From positions 62,001 to 126,000 of the forward strand of contig JAHFBG010000007.1 of the NCBI GenBank assembly GCA_023250155.1: a stretch of 64,000 bases of DNA, read 5' to 3'. Below, piece after piece: positions 33,254-42,767 of the stretch (within the stretch, counting starts at the first letter, position 1; every line of letters starts with the position of its first letter). The notes under the pieces are model-generated. The model had not been told where the DNA came from. It searched no databases and saw nothing but the letters and a program-made list of their open reading frames with translations. The DNA comes from Candidatus Melainabacteria bacterium. GTDB lineage: Bacteria; Cyanobacteriota; Vampirovibrionia; 2-02-FULL-35-15. A program made the translations under genes and the position numbers.

Positions 33254-34582
33254 ATGAAAAATATAAAATTATTATCATTAGTGTTTTTTATTTTAAGCTT
33301 TTCTTGTAGCTTTTTTCTTCAAAAATCTTTTGCTGAACAAATTAAACTCAGTGAAGAATCACCACAAGAATCAAGTTCTGAAAACCTTATAAAAAAGACT
33401 GGATTATTAACTTTAAAAGAAGCTTTAAGCTTAGCGCTAGAAAACAATCACCATATAAAATCTGCAATTGCTACTTTGCCGGTTCAAGAAGCTAACCTTA
33501 TAATTGCTAAATATAGACCCAATCCAATTATCAATTCAAACAATGAGTTTGTAAAAGGCGGCTCTATACATCCTTTACAAGTTGGGCAGACTTTAGAGCT
33601 TGGTAAGAAAAGACATTGGAGAATAGAAGTAGCAAAGGAGCAAATTTCTAAAACAGAACTTGAAATAGCAAAAGTTTTGTGGGAGATACATACTCAAGTC
33701 CACATAGGATATTCAGATCTAGCTAGTGGATTAGAATTGTTCAATCTTGCAAAGGGAAGAATTGATTTTTATAAATCTCTATTGGATGTTGCACAAAAAA
33801 GATTTACAGCAGGAGATATATCACAACTTGAGTTGGATAGAGCAAACATGCAGCTTTTAAGTGCAGAAAATGAATTAAGCAGTGCTGAAGGAAGATTAAA
33901 AAAATCAAAAGTTGACTTTAATCATGCATTAGGATTATCTCCTGATTCAGATATTACTCTTAGTGATATAGAAGAATCAAAACCTAAGATTAAACTAAAT
34001 GAGTATAAGGGAATAGATAAAATTCTTGATACAGCCCTAGCTAAAAGATTAGAAATTGCTATTTTAGAAAAAGACTTTGGAATTACAAGAGCTCAGTTAA
34101 AGAAAGCTAGATGGGAAAGAATACCTAACTTATATGTTGAAGGTGCTGTAGTAAAACCTAGTTTTCGAGATAATATCTGGGGTCCATATTTTGGTGGACA
34201 GTTTGAACTTCCTGTATTCAATAGAAAACAAGGTGAAATTAAACAAGCTAAAGCTCAAATAGAATACCTTCAAAAAGAAGAAGAAAGAATTAAACATGAT
34301 ATAGGGATTGATGTAGCAAATGCTTTGCATGATGTAGAAATTCGAGAACAACAAATCCAGAGGTTTCAGGAAAAATTACTTACAAGCTCAGAAAATATCT
34401 TAGAGATGATAAAAACAGCATATGAAAAAGGGAAGCTATCACTAACGGATGTTTTAAATGCTGAGCAACAAAACAGAGACTTACAACAAAGTTATTTGGA
34501 AAGTTTATTAAATTATCAAGTTGCATTGGCAAGTCTAGAGTATGCTACTGGAGTGCCTTTATATGGACTAACAGAAGAATAA
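33254..34582 (+). CDS. TolC/CzcC-family outer-membrane efflux protein
   Basis: A 442-aa protein with a signal peptide (LLSLVFFILSFSCSFFLQKSFA) followed by two OEP repeats rich in long helices. LTLKEALSLALENNHHIKSA opens the first, and the second ends in KGKLSLTDVLNAEQQNRDLQ. Such trimers form the outer-membrane duct for tripartite pumps. The stop overlaps the adaptor start by one base (TAATG), and the permease follows, making a complete C-B-A operon. It could also serve the divergent CzcA system, which lacks its own channel gene. Confidence 0.92.
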   Translation: MKNIKLLSLVFFILSFSCSFFLQKSFAEQIKLSEESPQESSSENLIKKTGLLTLKEALSLALENNHHIKSAIATLPVQEANLIIAKYRPNPIINSNNEFVKGGSIHPLQVGQTLELGKKRHWRIEVAKEQISKTELEIAKVLWEIHTQVHIGYSDLASGLELFNLAKGRIDFYKSLLDVAQKRFTAGDISQLELDRANMQLLSAENELSSAEGRLKKSKVDFNHALGLSPDSDITLSDIEESKPKIKLNEYKGIDKILDTALAKRLEIAILEKDFGITRAQLKKARWERIPNLYVEGAVVKPSFRDNIWGPYFGGQFELPVFNRKQGEIKQAKAQIEYLQKEEERIKHDIGIDVANALHDVEIREQQIQRFQEKLLTSSENILEMIKTAYEKGKLSLTDVLNAEQQNRDLQQSYLESLLNYQVALASLEYATGVPLYGLTEE

Positions 34583-35874
34583 TGATGAAAAGATTTTTTT
34601 ATTTCTATTTTCTATTCTCTATTTTCTATTCTCTGTCCTGTTATGCCCATGGTGGAGATGAAGCTCAAGACTTTAGACCGAAGAACGAAGAAGTAAGTGT
34701 TGATAAAGCTATTTCAAAATCTCTTGGCATACAGACTCAGATTGTTGAAATAAAAACTGTTGATGAGACAATAGTTACAACAGGTCAAATTGAAGAAATT
34801 CCTAAAAACCATTTTGATATTAACTCTCCTGTTCAAGGAACAATATCTTCACTTTTAGTTGATTTAGGAAATAAGGTAGTTGTAGATCAAGCTGTTGCTG
34901 TTATTCAAAGTACAGAGGTGTCAAAGCTTCAGTCTGACATTGATCAGGCAAAAGCAGAGCTTGAGCTTGCGCAAGGCACTTTTTCAAGAGAACAAATTTT
35001 GTTTGAAAAAGGTATCTCTGCAAAAAAAGATTTTGAAGCAAGTAGATCGTTGCTAAGAAGTGCAGAAGCAAAACTAAAAGCATTTGAGAGCAATTTAAAA
35101 ATACTTACAGGATTGGCTACTTCAGATGAACAAGGTACTTTTCAGGTTAACTCAAAAAAAACAGGAACAGTTGTTGAAAGGCTTGTTGCTGCTGGACAAG
35201 TAGTTGGAGCAAATCAAATTTTGTTTCATGCTATTGATCTTTCAAAACTATGGGCTAGTGCAAATATCTATGAACAAGATGTTAGCAAGGTTTCAATTGG
35301 TCAAAAAGTATTTATTAGTTTAGATGGCAATCCAAAAGACAACTACGAAGGAAAGCTTTCATATATTGGCTCATTGATAGATGAAAAGTCAAGAACACTA
35401 CCAGTAAAAGCAGAGCTAAGCAATGCTAAAGGACTTTTAAAACCAGGAATATTTGCACAGCTTGTTATATTCACGAGCAAAAAAAAGGATGCAATTTTAA
35501 TTCCTACCAGTGCAATAGTAGACATAGATGAAGAGAAAGATGAAGAGCATAAACATATTGTTTATATAAAAGAAGGAGATAATTATAAACCAAGAAATAT
35601 AAAAGTAATTAAACATGATAAAGAATATACTGAAGTAATATCTGGTCTTATGTCTGGTGATATTTTAGTGGTACATGGTGGATATCAGTTGCAGTATGCT
35701 GAAGGTAAGCATGTAGACGAAGATGTCAATAATGAAGAACATGAAGAGCATAATCATACTCATGAACATTCAAACCCCAAAAATAACATCTCAGTATATA
35801 TTCTTCCAGGTTTTATTGGACTGATACTTGGAGCCTTGGTGACATTGCTTTTTAGAAAAAAGAAACATGATTAA
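34582..35874 (+). CDS. RND efflux adaptor with C-terminal TM and His-rich tail
   Basis: A 430-aa HlyD-type adaptor. A signal peptide leads to AHGGDEAQDF, then lipoyl halves (INSPVQGTISSLLVDLGNKV and KKTGTVVERLVAAGQVVGA), a coiled coil between them, a barrel (SKLWASANIYEQD) and a membrane-proximal domain. Unusually, the C-terminus adds a His-rich, probably metal-binding segment (EEHEEHNHTHEHSN) and one TM helix (IYILPGFIGLILGALVTLLF-like). So it may be anchored at both ends. It overlaps oprM-like and permease genes at both ends, giving tight coupling. Confidence 0.9.
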   Translation: MMKRFFYFYFLFSIFYSLSCYAHGGDEAQDFRPKNEEVSVDKAISKSLGIQTQIVEIKTVDETIVTTGQIEEIPKNHFDINSPVQGTISSLLVDLGNKVVVDQAVAVIQSTEVSKLQSDIDQAKAELELAQGTFSREQILFEKGISAKKDFEASRSLLRSAEAKLKAFESNLKILTGLATSDEQGTFQVNSKKTGTVVERLVAAGQVVGANQILFHAIDLSKLWASANIYEQDVSKVSIGQKVFISLDGNPKDNYEGKLSYIGSLIDEKSRTLPVKAELSNAKGLLKPGIFAQLVIFTSKKKDAILIPTSAIVDIDEEKDEEHKHIVYIKEGDNYKPRNIKVIKHDKEYTEVISGLMSGDILVVHGGYQLQYAEGKHVDEDVNNEEHEEHNHTHEHSNPKNNISVYILPGFIGLILGALVTLLFRKKKHD

Positions 35875-38800
35875 GAATATTATTAGTTGGTCACTTAAAA
35901 ATAGATTTATAGTTATAATCCTTGGAATATTATTTTTTATTTATGGATCTTTTCAAACTATTCATACTCCTGTAGATATCTTTCCTGAGTTTGCTCCACC
36001 ACAGGTAGTTATTCAAACACATGCACCAGGTTTTGCTGCTGAAGAAGTAGAGTCATTGGTTACAATACCTCTTGAAAGTACCTTAAATGGTACAAGTATG
36101 GTGCAGACCGTAAGAAGCAGTTCTTCTGAAGGCTTATCTTTTATTACTGTAGTGTTTGAGTGGGGTACTAATGTCTATGATGCAAGACAATTAGTAGCAG
36201 AAAAAATACAGGTGGTTTCATCTAAACTACCAGCAAATGTAAAAAAACCAGTTCTATCTCCAATCACTTCACCAATTGGAAATGTTTACTTTTTTGCATT
36301 AACTGGAAAAGAAACTTCTCTTAGAGAAATCAGAACATATACAGATTGGGAAATAAGAAACAAATTATTTTCTATCCCTGGTGTTGCAAATGTTGTAGTT
36401 TATGGTGGTGATGTCAAACAATACCAAGTCCTGTTAAATCCTCAAAAGTTAAAACAATATGAAATATCGTTAAATGAAGTCATCAAGGCTGTTGACAAAG
36501 CAAATGTAATTGTTGGTGGTGGTTATTTACTTAAGGAAGATAAAGAGTATTTAATTAGAGGAATTGGAAAGATAGAAAACTTAAGTGATTTAGAAGACTC
36601 TGTAGTAGCAGAAAAAAATGAAATCCCCATTCATCTTAGTGATATAGCTAAAATCACTGTTGGTTCTGCATTCAAAAGAAGTAATGGAAGTGTAGATGGT
36701 AAAAATGCAGTAATTATTGCTGTAAGCAAACAGCCACAAGTTAATACTATTGAGCTGAGTAAAAATATTGATTTGGTACTTAAGAATATAAAGAGTTCAT
36801 TACCAAAAGATATAAAGATAGTTCAAACCTATAGCCAGTCAGATTTTGTACAAGTTTCAATAAGAAATATTATTTCTGCAATATTTGAGGGCTCACTTCT
36901 TGTAATCATTGTTCTTATTTTATTCTTGGGTAGTCTTCGTTCAAGTTTTATAAGTCTTATAGCTATTCCTCTTTCAATAATAACTGCAATTCTAGTTCTT
37001 AAAGCATTTGGTCAAACAATAAATGCAATGACGCTGGGTGGACTTGCAGTTGCAGTAGGAGAAATAGTAGATGATGCAATAATAGATGTAGAAAATATTT
37101 ATAAAAGACTTAGAGAAAATAAACTAGCTTTAAACCCAAAACCAATAATGGAGGTTGTTTTCAATGCTTCCTGTGAGGTAAGAAACTCAGTGGTTTATGG
37201 TACTTATATAATCACTGTAGTTTTCATACCTGTTTTATTTCTAGATGGCTTAGCTGGTCAAATGTTTAAACCACTTGCATGGGCTTATATAATCTCACTT
37301 TTTGCATCTTTAGCTGTAGCTTTAGTCGTTACTCCAGCAATGAGCTTTTATCTTCTAGGAAAAAATGAAACACTATCTAATCATGAGCCTAAGTTTCTAA
37401 CAAATTTAAAAGAGAAGTATTTAAATCTTTTAGACAAAGCACTGCAAAATCCAAGAAAAATAATTTATGGAACAATAATTACTTCTTTAATAGCTATTGT
37501 TATATTTTTATCTTTAGGAAAATCATTCTTGCCAGAACTTGGGGAGGAAAATCTAGTCATAATGGCAATTGCACCGCCTGGAAGTAGTTTGAGCTACACG
37601 CAAAAAATTGCTATTTTAATGGAAAAGATATTATTAGAACATAAAGAAATTGTTAGAGTAGGAAATAGAGCAGGGCGCTCAGAATCAGATGATGAGCCAA
37701 TCACTGCTAATATCAGTCACTTTGATGTAACACTTAAAGAAGGTATTGCACAAGAGAAAAAAGAATTGTTGATTGAAGAAATAAGAGAAGATTTTGAAAA
37801 ACTGCCTGGTGTTGTACCTCTTATTAGATCGTTTATTGCTGAAAGTATTGAAAATGTTCTTACAGGACAAAGAGCGCCAATTGTCATTAAGCTTTATGGT
37901 AATGATTTAGAAGTTCTTAGGGAAAAAGCACATGAAATAGGATCTGTACTTGAAAAAGTAAAAAATCTTACAGAAATACAAGTAGAACCTATAAGCAAAA
38001 TCCCACAAATACATATAAAAATTAAACGATCTATTGCTGCAAGATATGGATTAACTGTAGGTGATTTACTTGAAACTGTAAAAAATGCATACAATGGAAA
38101 TACTACATCTCAAAAAATAATTAAAGGACAAAAAGCATTTGATTTATTTGTATGGTTTGAAGAACCCTATAGAAATGATTTAGAGGTTATAAAAAATACA
38201 TTGATTGATACTCCAAAAGGAATCAAAATACCACTTGGACAGGTTGCAGAGATTTATGAAAGCAAAGGCTATAACATAATAGACAGAGAAAGAGTTTCAA
38301 GACGAATTGTTATTCAAGCAAATGCCAGTAAATCTGATCTTTCAAAAGCAGTAGAAGAAGCTCAAAAACTAATTAATCAAAAAATCTCATTTCCACAAGG
38401 TTATACAATTGAGTTTGAGGGTGATTACAAGCAGCAAAAAGAAGCTAATCAAAAATTGTTTTTACTTAGCATTATAGTTTTAGCTTGCATATATCTTTTA
38501 TTGTCACTTGCATTTAAGTCTTTAAAAATAGCTTTAGTTATTATGCTGAACCTACCACTTGCATTAATTGGAGGAATCTTTGCAGTGGCTTGTACTGATG
38601 GGGTTTTAAGCATTGCAAGTGTAATTGGATTTATAACTTTATTTGGTATCTCTACAAGAAATACTATTTTGCTTGTAAACAGATTTTTTGATATTCAAAA
38701 AGAAAACCCAGATTTAAAAATCGATGATGTTATAAAACAAGGTGCTAAAGACAGATTGGCACCTATTCTTATGACAGCATTAGCAGCAGCCTTTGCCATG

Positions 38801-38956
38801 CTACCACTAGCACTATTTCCAGGGGCAGGAGCTGAGATTGAACATCCATTAGCCATCGTTATTTTAGGTGGCATGATAAGCTCAACTGTTTTAACACTTT
38901 TTGTTATACCGATAGTTTATAAGAAATTTGCTTGCACCAATAAAATCCAGCTATAA
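35867..38956 (+). CDS. Second heavy-metal-type RND efflux permease
   Basis: A 1029-aa RND permease. The N-terminus has HTPVDIFPEFAPPQVVIQTH. TM4 carries GGLAVAVGEIVDDAIIDVEN, a motif class different from the DFG/DG pattern of the CzcA-type protein at 28836, so the two pumps probably differ in cation. The usual helix bundles and porter domains are all present. The last helix ends VIPIVYKKFACT. It overlaps its adaptor gene by 8 bp, and its 3' end overlaps a convergent membrane-protein gene by 53 bp. The substrate metal is not assigned. Confidence 0.92.
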   Translation: MIKNIISWSLKNRFIVIILGILFFIYGSFQTIHTPVDIFPEFAPPQVVIQTHAPGFAAEEVESLVTIPLESTLNGTSMVQTVRSSSSEGLSFITVVFEWGTNVYDARQLVAEKIQVVSSKLPANVKKPVLSPITSPIGNVYFFALTGKETSLREIRTYTDWEIRNKLFSIPGVANVVVYGGDVKQYQVLLNPQKLKQYEISLNEVIKAVDKANVIVGGGYLLKEDKEYLIRGIGKIENLSDLEDSVVAEKNEIPIHLSDIAKITVGSAFKRSNGSVDGKNAVIIAVSKQPQVNTIELSKNIDLVLKNIKSSLPKDIKIVQTYSQSDFVQVSIRNIISAIFEGSLLVIIVLILFLGSLRSSFISLIAIPLSIITAILVLKAFGQTINAMTLGGLAVAVGEIVDDAIIDVENIYKRLRENKLALNPKPIMEVVFNASCEVRNSVVYGTYIITVVFIPVLFLDGLAGQMFKPLAWAYIISLFASLAVALVVTPAMSFYLLGKNETLSNHEPKFLTNLKEKYLNLLDKALQNPRKIIYGTIITSLIAIVIFLSLGKSFLPELGEENLVIMAIAPPGSSLSYTQKIAILMEKILLEHKEIVRVGNRAGRSESDDEPITANISHFDVTLKEGIAQEKKELLIEEIREDFEKLPGVVPLIRSFIAESIENVLTGQRAPIVIKLYGNDLEVLREKAHEIGSVLEKVKNLTEIQVEPISKIPQIHIKIKRSIAARYGLTVGDLLETVKNAYNGNTTSQKIIKGQKAFDLFVWFEEPYRNDLEVIKNTLIDTPKGIKIPLGQVAEIYESKGYNIIDRERVSRRIVIQANASKSDLSKAVEEAQKLINQKISFPQGYTIEFEGDYKQQKEANQKLFLLSIIVLACIYLLLSLAFKSLKIALVIMLNLPLALIGGIFAVACTDGVLSIASVIGFITLFGISTRNTILLVNRFFDIQKENPDLKIDDVIKQGAKDRLAPILMTALAAAFAMLPLALFPGAGAEIEHPLAIVILGGMISSTVLTLFVIPIVYKKFACTNKIQL

Positions 38957-39575
38957 AGATACCCTCAGCAAATATTTTTATTTTATCTTCTAAGAAAGTT
39001 ATGTTTAAAAACATTGTTTTTGTTGTACTGTTGTCACCAAAAAGAAATGGTAAAAAATCATACCTGTTAGTCAATGCATCAAATACTATATAAAACACTG
39101 TTAATATAAAACCTACTATAAATAGATTCCAAGTTTCTCTAAAGTACAAGTAAAGTTCTTTTTTATATGCATATAAAAAACATAGTCCTGTTATGAAATA
39201 TAAACCAATAATCAAATCATCTAAGCTGTCTGTAAGTGCCGTTTCCTGTATATGAAAATATATATGAGTAAAAGCATCAATTCTTTCATGCCATTCTCCA
39301 ATCTCATCACATGCCAGATAAATAAAACCAATAGCAATAATTAACCATATAATGTGTGATGTTTTTAATGAGACTAAGTTGTTGTTTTTATTTCTTAGTA
39401 GAAAAACATTGAGTGATAAATAAGCAGATATTAAAAGTTCAAAACAAGAAAACTTTGTAGCAAATGCTTCTTCTCTGATTGGATTGTTAAATTCTGAACC
39501 TACAAACACAATAGCAAAATTAATTAGTATAACTGCAAGTAAAATAAAAGAAATATCAGAATCAAGTTTTTTCAT
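38904..39575 (-). CDS. Polytopic membrane protein, 223 aa
   Basis: No family is recognised. About six hydrophobic segments are seen (roughly 8-26, 42-60, 74-92, 120-140, 150-172, 195-212). A conserved-looking acidic/His patch, CDEIGEWHERIDAFTHIYFH, lies at about 90-108 after the third helix, with DSLDD soon after, suggesting a metal- or substrate-binding site at the membrane surface. It overlaps the RND permease gene by 53 bp on the opposite strand. Its start abuts the upstream region of the 39677 gene. Coding is supported by length and a coherent TM pattern. Confidence 0.65.
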   Translation of the reverse strand: MKKLDSDISFILLAVILINFAIVFVGSEFNNPIREEAFATKFSCFELLISAYLSLNVFLLRNKNNNLVSLKTSHIIWLIIAIGFIYLACDEIGEWHERIDAFTHIYFHIQETALTDSLDDLIIGLYFITGLCFLYAYKKELYLYFRETWNLFIVGFILTVFYIVFDALTNRYDFLPFLFGDNSTTKTMFLNITFLEDKIKIFAEGIFIAGFYWCKQISYKLSV

Positions 39576-39625
39576 TGTTATCTTATAAGTATATTGAATT
39601 TATTATTAAAACATATATCTTTGTC

Positions 39626-39654
39626 TTGACCTTGCTTAGAAAAAGTACTATATT
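39626..39654 (+). promoter_or_regulatory. Sigma-70-type promoter of the 39677 gene
   Basis: TTGACC (39626-39631) and TATATT (39649-39654) are separated by exactly 17 bp, 22 bp before the ATG. GAGGTG serves as ribosome-binding site. Confidence 0.75.
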
Positions 39655-39676
39655 CATGAGAAGTGAGGTGATAAAA

Positions 39677-40255
39677 ATGAATAAAGGTCTAATTGTTTTC
39701 TTATTGTTTATATTTTGTTTGTTTTTAAGTCCAGTTCTTAAATCAAGTGTAGCCTATGCACAAGACAGTTCTTCTTCAGGGAGTGTTTCAGATGATACTT
39801 CATCAGATGTTAAACCTGAATCAGGTGAAGAAATATTAGCTAAAGTACTTCAAGACTTAAACAGTGTTTATGAAAAATTACTAGCTAAAAAAATCAAATC
39901 ACGTAGAGTAAAAGCTAAACAAGTTTTATCTATAAGTCGTCAATTTGATAGAGCAGTTAATTCTACTCCACCCTCTAAATGCACATTAAGACTGAAAGCA
40001 GCAATTCGTGATTTTTATGGAATCGTTTCAAAACTTGGACAAGGAATTGCTTGTGGACCACCCATTCTAATACCTTTTGATAGATTTCATCATGTTGAAT
40101 TAAATCCTGACTGTTTACCACCACCAGATGGAATATCCACAGATCAATTAGATAGTGGATTTATAGAGTTAAATCCTATTTATGACAAAGCTAGAAGATT
40201 GTCTATCATTGATAATGATGAAAATGATGTGCCTGATGTATGTGAAGGAAAGTAG
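39677..40255 (+). CDS. Secreted hypothetical protein with TSP3-like C-terminal motif
   Basis: The start is placed at the ATG 39677 (192 aa) because a good promoter and GAGGTG lie directly upstream and a signal peptide (GLIVFLLFIFCLFLSPVLKS ... AYA) begins there. The mature part has a Ser/Asp-rich linker, a basic helical segment (LLAKKIKSRRVKAKQV), and a Cys-containing middle with GQGIACGPPILIPFD. Its end, DNDENDVPDVCE, resembles a thrombospondin type 3 calcium-binding repeat. No family recognised. The amino-acid permease follows 4 bp downstream. Confidence 0.75.
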   Translation: MNKGLIVFLLFIFCLFLSPVLKSSVAYAQDSSSSGSVSDDTSSDVKPESGEEILAKVLQDLNSVYEKLLAKKIKSRRVKAKQVLSISRQFDRAVNSTPPSKCTLRLKAAIRDFYGIVSKLGQGIACGPPILIPFDRFHHVELNPDCLPPPDGISTDQLDSGFIELNPIYDKARRLSIIDNDENDVPDVCEGK

Positions 40256-40259
40256 AGGC

Positions 40260-41750
40260 ATGACAGTAACTATAGATAAATCCTCAAGTATTAGTGAATC
40301 TTCCTCTCTCAAGCGCGGTCTAAATCTCTTTGACTCAACAGCTATTGTAATTGGTTCTATGATTGGCTCAGGTATTTTTATTGTTTCAAGTGATATTGCA
40401 AGAACCATTGGATCTCCTGGATGGTTATTGGTTACATGGATAGTATCTGGACTCATAACCACTATGGCTGCACTTAGCTATGGTGAGCTTGCAGCTATGA
40501 TGCCACATGCTGGTGGACAGTATGTTTATTTAAGAGAATCATTTGGTAAGTGTATTGGATTTCTTTATGGATGGACATTGTTTACAGTTATTCAAACAGG
40601 TACTATTGCAGCTGTTGCTGTGGCATTTGCAAAGTTCTCTGGTGTGATTTTTCCTATTATTTCTTCATCGAATTGGATCTGTATGTTTGGAAAATTAGGT
40701 CCATATACGATCGGATTAAATACTGAAAATCTTCTTGCAATACTTGTAATTATTTTTTTATCCTGGATAAATACACGTGGTTTAGAAGCTGGCAAGATAA
40801 TTCAAAATGTTTTTACTGTTACAAAACTAATTGCACTTTTTGGACTAATTGTACTAGGACTAACTATTGGTAGAAATAGTGAAACAATTTCTTTAAACCT
40901 ACAAAACTTTTGGGATGCATCATGGATGCACGTACACGGAGATTCTTTTACACTAGAAAAACTTAGTGGAATAGCTATTTTAGGAGCTATCGGTGCAGGA
41001 ATGGTAGGTTCTTTATTTTCATCAGATGCCTGGAACAATATTACTTTTACAGCTGGAGAAGTAATAAATCCAAAGAAAAATATTCCTTTAAGTTTGATCT
41101 TAGGGACAAGTATTGTGACTTTAATTTATTTGCTTGTAAATGTTGTTTATCTTTGCGTGATTCCACTACATGGAGATATGAATGGATCTGATGTATTATC
41201 ACGCGGTATACAGTTTGCACAAAATGACAGAGTAGCTACCGCTGTATTACAAGTGATTTTTGGAAGTAGTGGCGCAGTTATAATGGCACTGTTAATAATG
41301 GTTTCAACATTTGGTTGTAATAATGGAATTATTTTAAGTGGTGCAAGAGTATATTATGCAATGGCGAACGATGGCTTATTTTTTAATTTTGCAGGAAGTT
41401 TAAATAAACAACTTGTCCCTAAAAATGCTCTTATAATGCAGTGTATATGGGCAAGTGTTTTATGTTTATCAGGTACCTATGGTGATTTATTAGACTATGT
41501 AATTTTTGCAGTTCTTATATTTTATGTACTAACCATTAGTGGATTATTTGTACTTAGAAGGACAAAACCAGATGTAGAGCGGCCTTACAAAGTCTTAGGA
41601 TATCCATTTATTCCTGGACTGTATATAGTTTTAGCTTCATTAATATCAATAGATCTTTTAATTTTTAAACCTCGATACACTTGGCCTGGGCTAATTATTG
41701 TATTAATAGGAGTTCCTATATATTATCTCTGGAGCAAAAAACAAAGGTAA
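40260..41750 (+). CDS. APC-superfamily amino acid permease
   Basis: I place the start at the ATG 40260 (496 aa), 4 bp after the previous stop. The upstream extension would overlap that gene. About 12 TM helices are predicted. The first has GSMIGSGIFIVSSDIA, the substrate-binding unwound-helix motif of APC transporters, and GELAAMMPHAGGQYVYLRES follows as in the LAT/cationic-neutral branch. It most likely imports or exchanges amino acids. A linked function with the secreted protein upstream is not evident. Confidence 0.92.
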   Translation: MTVTIDKSSSISESSSLKRGLNLFDSTAIVIGSMIGSGIFIVSSDIARTIGSPGWLLVTWIVSGLITTMAALSYGELAAMMPHAGGQYVYLRESFGKCIGFLYGWTLFTVIQTGTIAAVAVAFAKFSGVIFPIISSSNWICMFGKLGPYTIGLNTENLLAILVIIFLSWINTRGLEAGKIIQNVFTVTKLIALFGLIVLGLTIGRNSETISLNLQNFWDASWMHVHGDSFTLEKLSGIAILGAIGAGMVGSLFSSDAWNNITFTAGEVINPKKNIPLSLILGTSIVTLIYLLVNVVYLCVIPLHGDMNGSDVLSRGIQFAQNDRVATAVLQVIFGSSGAVIMALLIMVSTFGCNNGIILSGARVYYAMANDGLFFNFAGSLNKQLVPKNALIMQCIWASVLCLSGTYGDLLDYVIFAVLIFYVLTISGLFVLRRTKPDVERPYKVLGYPFIPGLYIVLASLISIDLLIFKPRYTWPGLIIVLIGVPIYYLWSKKQR

Positions 41751-41984
41751 AAAATCAAGTATCATTTATTTAGTTCCTCAAATCAGTTTAAGTACAAACT
41801 ATTCTTTACAAACTGCCCCAATAAACCCCCAAAATTTTAAGTCTAAACCAATAAAATTTAACCTTTGTAAACTTTCCATTGAAGAAAAACCTATATAAAT
41901 GTGTCAATAAGTAAATTTTATGGGTAGAATGGAAATGCGTATTCTTAAAAATTTAAGATTTAGTTGTTCAAGAAGGAGAGGACT

Positions 41985-42707
41985 ATGAAAAGAATATTTT
42001 CGGTTTTATTAGCATGTCTTTTATTTGTGCCATGTGTACATGCAGAAGATGCAGGCTTTGAAAGTCTGATTTTGGATGTCATAAAGAAAAACCCACAAGT
42101 TATAAAAGAAGTACTGGAAAAGTATGAAAAAGAAGCTGCAGAAAAATCAAAGGATGATGAATTTCAAAAGTTGCTAGCAGATAGAGTAGAAATAGAAATA
42201 GGTGATTCGCCTATAAGAGGGGATAAAAAAGCAGAATATACAGTGATTGCATTTTCTGATTTTCAATGCCCTTTTTGTAAAAGAGGTGATGATACGATAA
42301 AGGAATTACAAAAGAAATATGACAAAAAACTAAGATATGTTTTTAAGCATTTTCCTTTAGGATTTCATCCAGAAGCAGCACCAGCATCTAAAGCAACATG
42401 GGCAGCAGGAAAACAAGGTAAGTTTTATGAATACCATGATAAGCTTTTTGAAAACCAAGCAAAAATAGGTGAAGAGCTTTATGTTCAAATAGCAAAAGAT
42501 CTAAACCTAAATCTTGATAAGTTCAATAAAGACAGAGCAAGTGAAGATGCTGAGAAACAAATTAAGGCTGATATGGAAGTCGGTCAAAAAGCAGGTATTC
42601 AAGGTACACCAGGCTTTATAGTGAATGGTGTAAAAATCTTTGGAGCTTATCCAGTAGATTACTTTGAAAAAGTTATTACAAGCTTAGAAACAACAGCTAA
42701 GAAATAA
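41985..42707 (+). CDS. DsbA-like periplasmic thiol-disulfide oxidoreductase
   Basis: The start at the ATG 41985 (240 aa) follows AAGGAGAG, and the signal peptide (RIFSVLLACLLFVPCVHA) begins there. A helical N-terminal segment (about 25-65) precedes a thioredoxin fold of DsbA type, with active site C95-P-F-C98 in FSDFQCPFCKRGDD and cis-Pro in GIQGTPGFIVNG. It would form or isomerise disulfides in exported proteins. The window encodes several Cys-rich exported proteins that could be substrates. It is followed by a terminator shared with the anti-sigma operon. Confidence 0.93.
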   Translation: MKRIFSVLLACLLFVPCVHAEDAGFESLILDVIKKNPQVIKEVLEKYEKEAAEKSKDDEFQKLLADRVEIEIGDSPIRGDKKAEYTVIAFSDFQCPFCKRGDDTIKELQKKYDKKLRYVFKHFPLGFHPEAAPASKATWAAGKQGKFYEYHDKLFENQAKIGEELYVQIAKDLNLNLDKFNKDRASEDAEKQIKADMEVGQKAGIQGTPGFIVNGVKIFGAYPVDYFEKVITSLETTAKK

Positions 42708-42740
42708 CTAAATTAAAAACAATTAAAAGCAGGCTAATGT

Positions 42741-42762
42741 AAAAAACAGAGGCCTGTTTTTT
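42741..42762. terminator. Bidirectional Rho-independent terminator
   Basis: AAAAAACAG and CTGTTTTTT form a perfect 9-bp stem with an AGGC loop between the convergent dsbA-like and anti-sigma genes. Confidence 0.75.
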
Positions 42763-42767
42763 ATTGT

